The notes under the pieces were generated by a model that saw only the letters and a list, made by a program, of their open reading frames with translations, searched no databases and was not told the origin of the DNA. The position numbers were made by a program, and so were the translations under genes. Below, one piece after another: positions 1 through 7,446 of a stretch of DNA of 33,175 bases (positions are counted from its first letter, which is position 1; each line of letters starts with the position of its first letter). This DNA is from an uncultured Clostridia bacterium (GTDB taxonomy: Bacteria > Bacillota > Clostridia > Christensenellales > Borkfalkiaceae). The stretch is from the NCBI GenBank assembly GCA_947625865.1, contig CANQQD010000016.1, positions 1 through 33,175 on the forward strand, read 5' to 3'.

Positions 1-77
1 GAGGGAGATTGTAAATAATTCCGCCCATTAAACCGTGTCATTTTGAGAGAAATGAGACCCACGCAGTGGGCGATTGA
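1..77 (+). repeat. Direct repeat copy 1 (77 bp)
   Basis: This stretch is identical base for base to 391-467, then diverges gradually over the next 30 or so bases. It starts at the window edge and may extend upstream. Confidence 0.9.
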
Positions 78-181
78 GTGAAAGAATCCCCTCGTGGTCT
101 GCTCAAGGTTGGATAATACGAACCCCCCAAAGTCGCTACGCGACAGATTCTTCGTCGGGCGTTGCCCTTCTCAGAATGACA
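36..181. repeat. Inverted pair of TGTCATTYTGAG elements
   Basis: The forward element at 36-90 and the reverse element at 146-181 share the outer ends TGTCATTYTGAG and GAATC but differ inside. The forward copy holds the inner palindrome CCCAC-gca-GTGGG; the reverse copy holds GGGC-aac-GCCC when read on its own strand. A third copy lies at 426-480 on the plus strand. Conserved ends with a variable inner hairpin fit a short palindromic repeat family. Confidence 0.65.
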
Positions 182-203
182 GAGAGGGGGAGCGCACCCC
201 TAA

Positions 204-258
204 CCTTGCCCTCTTCCGTCGCCGACGGGGGAGGGTGCCCTGAAAGGGCGGGTGGGAG
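204..258 (+). repeat. Double-hairpin module, copy 1
   Basis: Two adjacent hairpins: CCGTCG/CGACGG nested in ccctc/gaggg, then GCCCT-gaa-AGGGC, ending in GGGTGGGAG. The module at 342-396 has the same plan with different stem sequences, a covariation-like relation between copies. Confidence 0.55.
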
Positions 259-341
259 TAACCAATTCACAGCGACTGGCGCGCGCTCCTCGTTCTGCTC
301 GTATCTGCGCACTTGCTAACTCCGTAATTGCAACTTTCACC

Positions 342-396
342 TTGGCTTCTTCCCCCTGGGGGGGGGAAGCTCCCGCGTAGCGGGTGATGGGAGGGA
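342..396 (+). repeat. Double-hairpin module, copy 2
   Basis: Hairpin CTTCCCCC/GGGGGAAG followed by CCCGC-gta-GCGGG and a TGATGGGAG tail. It matches the plan of 204-258 and abuts direct repeat copy 2. Confidence 0.55.
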
Positions 397-467
397 GATT
401 GTAAATAATTCCGCCCATTAAACCGTGTCATTTTGAGAGAAATGAGACCCACGCAGTGGGCGATTGA
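391..467 (+). repeat. Direct repeat copy 2 (77 bp)
   Basis: Perfect copy of 1-77 at a distance of 390 bp. It is immediately preceded by the hairpin module at 342-396, which suggests that the repeated unit is composite. Confidence 0.9.
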
Positions 468-564
468 ACGAAATAATCCCCCCGTGGGCTGCTTTAGGCT
501 GTTTGAAACGTCGCCTTAAATTTTCTCGTCTTTGCTTGTGCGCAAACAATTTGAAAGCTCATTA

Positions 565-596
565 AAAAAACAGACATCGCCGAATGTCTGTTTTTT
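565..596. terminator. Intrinsic terminator after spoIIE (bidirectional)
   Basis: Stem CAGACAT/ATGTCTG with a six-base loop, flanked by six A and six T, so it reads as a Rho-independent terminator on both strands. It begins four bases beyond the spoIIE stop codon and most likely ends the leftward dnaA-mnmG-spoIIE transcript. Confidence 0.9.
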
Positions 597-600
597 AAAT

Positions 601-2871
601 TCATTTCTCATTTTCAAACAGCCTTGTGCAAACCACGGTCATATCGTCGGAGGCGGTATGCCCCGCAAGGTCGAGAGCCTTTGCCAAAATTTTATCTGCG
701 AGGTTCTGCGGGTTAAGCGGCTTCAGCTCCTGCAAAAATTCATAGAGCTCGGTCGCCGAGGAGAAGCAGGAGGAGACGCCGTCGCTCATAAAGGCGACGA
801 TATCCCCGCTTTTCAGCATTTCGCTGCAGCACGTCGGCTTTAAATTATCCAATATGCCCAAAGGCAGGGATGCGCTCTCCAAAACCTTAATTTCCCCCTC
901 ACGCATTATTATCCCCGGCGGCGACCCTATCTTAACAAAGTCCGCCCGCCCCGAATCGAGGTTTATCGCGCCTATATCGATGCAGGTAAACCGTTCGTCG
1001 CGGTTGAACGAGAGCAGCTTATTTATCGTTTTCAGCACCGTATCCTCGGGCATTTCCGCGCGGTAGAAGGCCTCTATAAGTGATATAGCCGCCTCGCTCA
1101 CCTTTCTCGCGTACTCGCCACTGCCCATTCCGTCCGAAAGCGCCATTAAAAACGCGTGTTCGTTTATCCTTATCACCGAGTGCGTATCTCCCGAAACCTT
1201 TTCGCCCTTTTTCACGGCGTAAGCCACCCCGAAGGCGGCGTCCAGCCTCGGCGGCGTGGTAAATACAAGACAGGTGTTCACGCCGTCATAGGCGAGCTTT
1301 TCCTTTAAAACAAACCTCTTTCCGCGGCTCTCTTTTATGACTTCGCAAATATTTTTCACGTTGAAATTTCCGCACACCGTCAGCAATATTTCGCCATACA
1401 GGTCGTCGATTTGCACCTCCGGGCAGGCAAATCCGTGCGCTGCCAAAGCTTCCTTCAGCTCCTTTTCCGCCTTTGTATCGGGTGCGGACGTGCGCGAAAG
1501 CTCCACGGCGCAGTCCTTCATCACCTCCGAAACGCCGTGCGCCTGGTCGGCAAGCAGCCTTCTTCCCGAGCGAGCGTTTTCGCTCTCGAGCGCGCACCGT
1601 CTGAATTCCGCAAGTATTCCGTTCAGCTCGGTCATAACCTCCGAGGGCTTCACGCAGGCTGAGGTGATTTCCGTCGGCAGATCGATAAGGTTCACCCTGC
1701 CCTTCAGGCAGCCCGATGCTATCAGCCGTTCAAAGCCATGGTAAACCCCCGTTTTCTGGCATCTTTTGGCGCGTTCGCAGCCCGTGCAGCACCTGTCCTT
1801 AAGCTGTATGAGCATGCGCTCTTTCGCCGCCTTCTCGTCAACGCCCTCGTCCAACGCCATAAACGCACACTCTATTTCCTTGAAAAGCTCCGATATTCTG
1901 TAAAGCCTTTCGCCCGTCCGTCTCTTTGCGCGGTTCACGGCAGCCCCGTCCAAAAGTTTCTCGCACTCCAACCTCATCTTGACTTCCTTCAGCCTTTTTG
2001 CGCCCGGTATGGCGGGAAGTATGCACGCAACCGCCAGCAGCACGGAGTAGGTCGCAATCAGCGGCACGGGGCAGTCAAAGCATTTTTCGCAGTACATATA
2101 AACCGCCGTCACCGCGCATGCGGCAACCGGAGGAGCCGCCCGTCCGGCGTTTAAAAACAACGCCGCCGCCACCGAAATAACCACATAGGCAGTGAGCGGG
2201 GAGGGGTCGAGAGCCGAAAGAGCGTGCGGGGCCGCCAGCACGAGCGCAATTATTATCACCGACGGGGAGCGCGTGAGCCTCGCAAAATATGCTATTGCCG
2301 CCGCCGAGCAAATGAGATAAAACGCTTCGCCCGCCACCGCGAACAGTCCCGAGCCTATGGCGGCGTAGACCACGGCAAGATACACGAACTCCTCCTCGCC
2401 AAGCCTGCAGCGGTAAATTTTGAAGATAAGCGCATATACGCTCTTAAAGCAAAAGAATGTGAAGAAGAGCGTCACCGCCGCGGCGACGGCTCTCATGATA
2501 TAGGGGTTTATCCCGCTCGCCGCCCCAAACCCGCGGTAGGGCGAAAACAGCACGTACGGAGCCAGCGCGATCAACAGGTATATTATCGCCTCGGCTTTTA
2601 TTTTTCTCGAATACCGCCTGTACAAAAACACGACGATACCCAAAAACACCCCCTCGAACGCGGCGAGAGCGGTGCAAGTAAAGTTCAGTCCCGTTACCGA
2701 GGCGAGTATGAAGATCGCGGGCGCGGCGAAGATATTCGTCCCGCAGAGCAGCATGGCAAAGCACAGCCCGAGGGAGAGGGGCGCGTCGGGCAGGGCAAAG
2801 TTTATAAATACTGTAGCCGCGGCGTATGCGGCGTACATCAAAAAGCTTTTAAAATTGATTTTGAGCGGCAT
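601..2871 (-). CDS. spoIIE: Stage II sporulation protein E (SpoIIE), PP2C phosphatase
   Basis: Membrane-bound serine phosphatase of the sporulation septum. In studied Firmicutes it dephosphorylates SpoIIAA to activate sigma-F and interacts with FtsZ. The 756-residue product has a long multi-pass hydrophobic N-terminal half (about residues 1-300). A central soluble region follows, with a cysteine cluster CCTGC...C near residue 365. The C-terminal PP2C domain shows DGMGSGE at 580-586, SDG at 696-698 and DDM at 742-744, the metal-binding acidic residues of the family. The length is slightly below the usual ~800. The start is the ATG at 2869-2871, preceded by only a weak GGGG site. The gap to mnmG is 69 bp and AT-rich, and could hold a promoter, but I cannot assign clear -35/-10 or Spo0A boxes. 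Its presence implies a spore-former. Confidence 0.95.
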   Translation of the reverse strand: MPLKINFKSFLMYAAYAAATVFINFALPDAPLSLGLCFAMLLCGTNIFAAPAIFILASVTGLNFTCTALAAFEGVFLGIVVFLYRRYSRKIKAEAIIYLLIALAPYVLFSPYRGFGAASGINPYIMRAVAAAVTLFFTFFCFKSVYALIFKIYRCRLGEEEFVYLAVVYAAIGSGLFAVAGEAFYLICSAAAIAYFARLTRSPSVIIIALVLAAPHALSALDPSPLTAYVVISVAAALFLNAGRAAPPVAACAVTAVYMYCEKCFDCPVPLIATYSVLLAVACILPAIPGAKRLKEVKMRLECEKLLDGAAVNRAKRRTGERLYRISELFKEIECAFMALDEGVDEKAAKERMLIQLKDRCCTGCERAKRCQKTGVYHGFERLIASGCLKGRVNLIDLPTEITSACVKPSEVMTELNGILAEFRRCALESENARSGRRLLADQAHGVSEVMKDCAVELSRTSAPDTKAEKELKEALAAHGFACPEVQIDDLYGEILLTVCGNFNVKNICEVIKESRGKRFVLKEKLAYDGVNTCLVFTTPPRLDAAFGVAYAVKKGEKVSGDTHSVIRINEHAFLMALSDGMGSGEYARKVSEAAISLIEAFYRAEMPEDTVLKTINKLLSFNRDERFTCIDIGAINLDSGRADFVKIGSPPGIIMREGEIKVLESASLPLGILDNLKPTCCSEMLKSGDIVAFMSDGVSSCFSSATELYEFLQELKPLNPQNLADKILAKALDLAGHTASDDMTVVCTRLFENEK

Positions 2872-2940
2872 ACCCCAATGGTAACGCCGCCCAAACCGAA
2901 AATTCTGTCTTAAATTGTAATATAATATGTTATTTAATAT

Positions 2941-4845
2941 TTATTTTATATTTCCCCTCGGCTTCCGTTTTACTCGTAACACTCTGGGCTTTACGGTCGC
3001 CAGCCACACCATCAGAACATTCACGTCCGCGGGGTTTACGCCGGGTATTCTGCCCGCCTGTCCCAGGGTAAGCGGACGCACCCGCTCTAACTTTTCGCGC
3101 GCCTCCAGCCTCAGCCCGCCTATCTGCGTATAGCTTATGTTCGGCGGCAGCTTTTTGTCCTCCAGCTTTTTTGCCCGCTCTATCTGCTGCATGCATTTTT
3201 TTATATATCCGTCGTATTTTACGGTCGCCTCGGCGGTCTTGAGTATGTCCCCGCCGTATTGACGGGCAACCCCGAAAAATTCACATATATCCTTGATTTT
3301 CGCTCCCCGCCGTATTAGGTCTGCGTAAGACGCGTTAGCGGCCGCGCCTTGTATTTTGAAGCTCTCGGCAAACTCCGCCGCCCTTTTGCTCTCGGGCTTT
3401 CCGTCCAGAAATTCCAAAATTTCGTCGTACGCTTTTTTTCTCGCCGTAAAGGCTTTTTCACGTTCGGGAGTGCAGAGGGGAGTACCCATGATCTTCGGCG
3501 TCAGACGGAAATCCGCCGTGTCCTGCCTTAAACATATGGAATATTCCGCCCGCGAGGTCATCATTCTGTACGGCTCGTCCGTGCCCTTTGTCACAAGGTC
3601 GTCTATCATCACCCCGATATACGCCTCGTCCCTGCCGAGCACGAACGGCTCCTTTCCGAGTATCTTATATGCGGCGTTTATCCCCGCAATAAGCCCCTGC
3701 GCGGCGGCTTCCTCATAGCCTGAGGTCCCGTTTATCTGCCCCGCGGTATATATTCCCTCAACCCTCTTGTATTCGAGAGTGGGGTAGATGTCCAGCGTGT
3801 CTATGCAGTCGTATTCTATCGCGTAGGCATAACGCATTATATCGCAGTGTTCCAGCCCCTCTACCGAGCGGTACATCTCTGTCTGTATGTCGTGGGGCAT
3901 AGAGGTAGACATTCCCTGCACATACACCTCGTTCGTGTCCTCGCCCTCGGGCTCCAAAAATATCTGGTGCCGTTCCTTGTCCTTAAACCGCACAACCTTT
4001 GTCTCCACGGAGGGGCAATAGCGGGGTCCCGTGACGGTTATCCCGCCGTTATAAAGGGGCGCGCGGCCGAGGTTGTCGAGTATAATCTTATGCGTCCGCG
4101 CGTTGGTGTAGGTTATATAGCACGGCAACTTGTTCGCGGGCGGGTCGGGGTGGAGGAAGGAAAAGGCAGGCACGTCGCCGCCGTCCTGTTTTGAGCATTT
4201 TTCAAGCTCCAGCGACCTCCCGTCGAGCCGTGCGGGCGTTCCCGTCTTGAATCTGCGCACGCTGTAGCCGAGAGCGATAAGGCTCTCCGTAAGCTTGGTC
4301 GCGGGCGCAAACCCGCTCGGTCCGCTCTTTTTGCGCACCTCGCCGGTAATCGTCTCGGCATTGAGATATACGCCCGTCGCCACTATAGCGGCGCGGCACT
4401 CAAAAACTCCGCCGTAGTCTGTCAGAACTCCGCACACCCTGCCGTTTTCGGTCAGTATTTCCACCGCCTCGCCCTGCACTATTCTCAGATTTTCGCAATT
4501 TTCCAAGGTCCGCTTCATCTCGCGGTGATAGGCGTTCTTGTCGCACTGCGCCCTCAGACACTGCACGGCTTCGCCCTTGCCCTCGTTGAGCATGCGCGTC
4601 TGCAGGGCTGTCTTGTCGGCGTTTACGGCCATCTGCCCGCCCAGCGCGTCGATTTCCCGCACAAGGTGCCCCTTTGCCGTGCCTCCGACGGAGGGGTTGC
4701 ACGCCATAAAGGCTATGCTGTCTAAATTGAGTGTCAGCATAGCCGTTTTAAGCCCGAGCCTCGCGGCGGCAAGCGCGGCTTCGCAGCCCGCGTGTCCCGC
4801 CCCGATCACGACGATATCGAATTTTCCCTCCGTAAATCTCAGCAT
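2941..4845 (-). CDS. mnmG: tRNA uridine-5-carboxymethylaminomethyl enzyme MnmG (GidA)
   Basis: FAD-dependent partner of MnmE that installs the cmnm5 group on wobble uridine 34 of certain tRNAs. The N-terminal dinucleotide-binding motif GAGHAGCEAALAAARLG starts about ten residues after the chosen start. Further family blocks are PRYCPSVETKVVRF and GYEEAAAQGLIAGINAA. I chose the ATG at 4843-4845, giving 634 residues, the usual family length. The longer frame would begin at a TTG at 4882-4884 and add 13 non-conserved residues. The gene follows dnaA by 50 bp on the same strand. The usual partners mnmE and rsmG are not in this window. Confidence 0.95.
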   Translation of the reverse strand: MLRFTEGKFDIVVIGAGHAGCEAALAAARLGLKTAMLTLNLDSIAFMACNPSVGGTAKGHLVREIDALGGQMAVNADKTALQTRMLNEGKGEAVQCLRAQCDKNAYHREMKRTLENCENLRIVQGEAVEILTENGRVCGVLTDYGGVFECRAAIVATGVYLNAETITGEVRKKSGPSGFAPATKLTESLIALGYSVRRFKTGTPARLDGRSLELEKCSKQDGGDVPAFSFLHPDPPANKLPCYITYTNARTHKIILDNLGRAPLYNGGITVTGPRYCPSVETKVVRFKDKERHQIFLEPEGEDTNEVYVQGMSTSMPHDIQTEMYRSVEGLEHCDIMRYAYAIEYDCIDTLDIYPTLEYKRVEGIYTAGQINGTSGYEEAAAQGLIAGINAAYKILGKEPFVLGRDEAYIGVMIDDLVTKGTDEPYRMMTSRAEYSICLRQDTADFRLTPKIMGTPLCTPEREKAFTARKKAYDEILEFLDGKPESKRAAEFAESFKIQGAAANASYADLIRRGAKIKDICEFFGVARQYGGDILKTAEATVKYDGYIKKCMQQIERAKKLEDKKLPPNISYTQIGGLRLEAREKLERVRPLTLGQAGRIPGVNPADVNVLMVWLATVKPRVLRVKRKPRGNIK

Positions 4846-4870
4846 AGACCGGATTTTCCCCAAACAATTA

Positions 4871-4891
4871 TTGCCCGCTGTCAACGGGCAA
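4871..4891 (-). other. Stem-loop between dnaA and mnmG
   Basis: Perfect 7-bp stem TTGCCCG/CGGGCAA with a seven-base loop, four bases after the dnaA stop codon. On the transcribed strand it is followed by AATAATTGTTTGG, a poor U-tract. It could be a weak attenuator or an mRNA processing/stability element rather than a full terminator. Confidence 0.5.
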
Positions 4892-4895
4892 TAGC

Positions 4896-6245
4896 TTATT
4901 TCTTCAAAATTATATTTTTAATGTCGTCGACGTCCTTTGCTATCTTGTCGTTCACCCTCACCATCTCGTCAATCTTATCGCGGGAGTGGATTATGGTCGT
5001 GTGGTCGCGCCCTCCGAGCTCCTTGCCGATGGAGATGAGGGGGAGGGACAGCAGTTCGCACATCAGATAGCAGCATATCTGTCTCGGTATTACGATTTCC
5101 TTTTTCTTGCTCTTTCCCGTGAGCTCCGCCTTGGAAACCCTGTAATATGCCGCCACCGCGGAGATAACATTCTCGGAGGTGATTTCCTCGTTGCCCTCCG
5201 AAACGGCTTCCGAAAGCGCGCTTTTTGCAAGCTCTACGGTTATTGCAACCTCGTGCAACTTTGCGGCGAATATTACCTTTGTCAGCCTGCCCTCGAGGGT
5301 CCTCACGTCCTCGCCCGAATTTTTTGCGAGAAATTCCAGCACGTCCTCGGGTACGAGGCACTTTTTGTCGAACGCCTTGCGCTTTAAAATGGCTATCTTG
5401 TCCTCGTATGTAGGCGGCTGTACGTCGTAAACCAGCCCCCCTTGGAACCTCGTCCTCAGCCTGTCCTCTAAAGCCTCCAGTTCCTTGGGCGGACGGTCGG
5501 AGGATATAACTATCTGCTTGCCCTTCGACACAAGCTCGTTGAAGGTGTGGAAAAACTCCTCCTGAACGGCTTTCTTGTTTGCGATAAACTGAATGTCGTC
5601 GATTATCAGCACGTCCGCGCTGCGGTAGTGGTGCCTCAGCCTGCTCCCGCGGTCGCGCGCGTCGGGTCCGCGGCTCGTGAACATTGTGTCTATGATTTCG
5701 TTTACGAATTGCTCGCAGGTCACATAAATTACTTTGAGACCGGGCTTTTCGGCGACTATTTTATTTGCTATCGCCTGCAGAAGATGGGTCTTGCCAAGAC
5801 CGGTCCCGCCGTAAATGAACAGCGGATTATACGTCCCCGCGGGGTCGTTGGCTACCGAGAGCGCCGCTGCATACACGAACTGGTTGTTTTTGCATGCGAC
5901 ATATGTGTCGAACGTGAATCTCTTGTCGAGGTTGGTGGGGGGAACGACCTCGTCCTCCTCGTCGGGCGAGTTATAGGCGTAGCCCTCGCTGCCCTCAACT
6001 CTCAAACGAAAATCCACAAGCCCTACGTCGGCTTTGATGATGGCTTCGCGCATCTTCTCCGCAAGCGTGCCCGTTATGTACTTTGCAAAGCTCTCGGTGG
6101 GCGTTTCGAGCACGATATATCTGCCGTCGATATCCACGGGGATCAGCTTTTCGATGTAGGTGGTGTAGTTGATGTGCGACACAAGCTCCTGCATCTTCTC
6201 TTTTATGGGATTATAAATGAAGTCAAAGTTTCCCTTTTCTGCCAT
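4896..6245 (-). CDS. dnaA: Chromosomal replication initiator DnaA
   Basis: AAA+ ATPase that binds DnaA boxes and melts oriC. The 449-residue protein has the full architecture. Domain I is about residues 1-85 and a short acidic linker lies around 90-105. The AAA+ domain has Walker A GGTGLGKTH at 146-154 and Walker B LIIDDIQF around 213-220. The C-terminal DNA-binding domain carries the signature GGRDHTTIIHS at 411-421. The start is ATG 6243-6245; an AAGGA motif lies about 13 bases upstream, rather far. The gene is divergent from recF, and dnaN, which usually follows dnaA, is absent here. Confidence 0.98.
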   Translation of the reverse strand: MAEKGNFDFIYNPIKEKMQELVSHINYTTYIEKLIPVDIDGRYIVLETPTESFAKYITGTLAEKMREAIIKADVGLVDFRLRVEGSEGYAYNSPDEEDEVVPPTNLDKRFTFDTYVACKNNQFVYAAALSVANDPAGTYNPLFIYGGTGLGKTHLLQAIANKIVAEKPGLKVIYVTCEQFVNEIIDTMFTSRGPDARDRGSRLRHHYRSADVLIIDDIQFIANKKAVQEEFFHTFNELVSKGKQIVISSDRPPKELEALEDRLRTRFQGGLVYDVQPPTYEDKIAILKRKAFDKKCLVPEDVLEFLAKNSGEDVRTLEGRLTKVIFAAKLHEVAITVELAKSALSEAVSEGNEEITSENVISAVAAYYRVSKAELTGKSKKKEIVIPRQICCYLMCELLSLPLISIGKELGGRDHTTIIHSRDKIDEMVRVNDKIAKDVDDIKNIILKK

Positions 6246-6360
6246 AACGGGTCAAATATCCTTTGAATTTTAAAAAATTTTTGTTATAATAGTGTAAACA
6301 GCGATGCTCATATACGATTATAATACAAAAAACAATTAAAATAAAGTATTTTTCCGATAA
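6246..6360. other. AT-rich dnaA/recF divergent spacer, possible origin-proximal region
   Basis: A 115-bp, very AT-rich spacer between divergent dnaA and recF. All genes to the left run leftward and those to the right run rightward as far as 16459, the pattern expected beside an origin. However, I find no match to TTATNCACA on either strand; the closest is TTATCGGAA at the right end. The spacer contains TATAAT at 6285-6290 and 6319-6324. It is better called a divergent promoter region, and only tentatively part of oriC. Confidence 0.4.
6263..6290 (+). promoter_or_regulatory. Candidate promoter for recF
   Basis: TTGAAT (6263-6268), a 16-base spacer and a consensus TATAAT (6285-6290) predict a start near 6297 and a leader of about 64 bases. 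A second TATAAT at 6319-6324 lacks a recognisable -35. Confidence 0.6.
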
Positions 6361-7446
6361 ATGCGCATAAAAAATTTGAATTTAAAAAATTTCAGGAATT
6401 ATGCCGACGAAAGCATAAATTTCGGGGCGGGTTTGAACGTGCTCTACGGCAAGAACGCGCAGGGTAAAACCAACTGCGCGGAAGCCGTATATTATCTGTG
6501 CACGGGCACTTCGCCGCGCGCAAAGCGCGACAAGCAGCTCATCCGCCACGGCGAAACGTGCGCCCGGATTTCCGCAACCGCGGAGGGCAGATACGGCACG
6601 CTCGAAATTTCCGCAGAGATCACCGAAGGGGGCAGGGAGATAAGGGTGAACGGCAACAGGATCACCCGCAACGCCGATATCCTCGGCAATCTTTTCGCCG
6701 TATTTTTCTCCCCGCACGAATTGAGGCTCATACAGGACGGTCCGGACGAGCGGCGCAGATTTCTCAACGTTTCCATCTCCCAGCTGTCGCGCCCCTACTA
6801 TATCGCTCTCGTCCGCTACAACAGGATACTCGAGCAGCGCAACAACCTTTTAAAGGAGAAAAATCTCAACACGGTCTACGATTTATTGCCCGTCTGGGAC
6901 GAGGAGCTGTGTAAATACGCCGCCACGATCGCAAGGCAGCGGGCTGACTTCATATCCCGCCTGTCGCCCGTCGCCGCAGACCTTCACCTCAAGCTCACCG
7001 ACGGCGCGGAGCGGCTCTCCATCTCCCCCGAAAGGAAGTATGCCGGCAGCGAGGAGGAGCTGAAAAAACGCCTCTACAACGAGCTTTCGAACAATTACGA
7101 GCGCGATATACGCTTAGGCTACACCGCCTCGGGTCCCCACCGCGACGACATAGATATAGAGATAGACGGCACGGACGCTAAGTCCTACGCCTCGCAGGGC
7201 CAGACGAGGACGGCTGCGCTCGCAATAAAGCTTGCCGAGGTAGAGATCTTCAGGGAGCTCTCGGGCGAATATCCCGTGCTCGTGCTGGACGACGTGATGA
7301 GCGAGCTCGATCTGCCCCGCCGCAAGAAGCTCGTCGGGCTCACGCAGGACAGGCAGACGATACTCACATGCACCCACGCCGAGCGCGTTTTATACGGGCT
7401 CGAGACCACGAAAATACGCATAGAGGGAGGAAAGGTGAGGATATGA
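6361..7446 (+). CDS. recF: DNA replication/repair protein RecF
   Basis: SMC-like ABC ATPase that helps load RecA at single-strand gaps with RecO and RecR. The 361-residue protein has the typical N-terminus IKNLNLKNFRNY and Walker A GKNAQGKTN at 30-38. Near the C-terminus are the signature-like segment SQGQTRTAALAIKLAE and Walker B VLVLDDVMSELD. The ATG at 6361 fits the family start, but the preceding bases (TTTTTCCGATAA) contain no Shine-Dalgarno sequence. The stop codon overlaps the start of the next gene (ATGA). Confidence 0.96.
   Translation: MRIKNLNLKNFRNYADESINFGAGLNVLYGKNAQGKTNCAEAVYYLCTGTSPRAKRDKQLIRHGETCARISATAEGRYGTLEISAEITEGGREIRVNGNRITRNADILGNLFAVFFSPHELRLIQDGPDERRRFLNVSISQLSRPYYIALVRYNRILEQRNNLLKEKNLNTVYDLLPVWDEELCKYAATIARQRADFISRLSPVAADLHLKLTDGAERLSISPERKYAGSEEELKKRLYNELSNNYERDIRLGYTASGPHRDDIDIEIDGTDAKSYASQGQTRTAALAIKLAEVEIFRELSGEYPVLVLDDVMSELDLPRRKKLVGLTQDRQTILTCTHAERVLYGLETTKIRIEGGKVRI

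Larger units (their letters stand above)
1..530. repeat. Non-coding cluster of palindromic interspersed repeats
   Basis: I see no credible gene here. The short reading frames lack ribosome-binding sites and family features, and they cross the repeats. The stretch is built from two kinds of module. One has ends TGTCATTYTGAG and GAAnGAATC around a small inner hairpin. The other has two consecutive G/C-rich hairpins. Part of the array is duplicated with a 390-bp period. The left edge is cut by the window, so the array may extend further. It ends shortly before the terminator downstream of spoIIE. Its function is unknown; a small mobile or MITE-like repeat family is the simplest reading. Confidence 0.75.

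Noticed and set aside
74-452. Short frames in the repeat cluster as small proteins
   Set aside because: They run through the palindromic repeats, lack ribosome-binding sites and share no conserved residues between repeat copies.
1-530. CRISPR array
   Set aside because: Repeats are few, differ in orientation and length, and lack regular unique spacers; no cas genes are present.
2224-2913. 229-residue plus-strand frame opposite the SpoIIE membrane region
   Set aside because: Arg/Gly/His-rich composition typical of the antisense of a hydrophobic GC-rich segment.
4846-4884. Longer MnmG start at TTG 4882-4884
   Set aside because: The extra 13 residues are not part of the family N-terminus and overlap the post-dnaA hairpin; ATG 4845 gives the usual length.
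6246-6360. Confident oriC call
   Set aside because: No consensus DnaA boxes on either strand, so only a tentative origin-proximal label is given.
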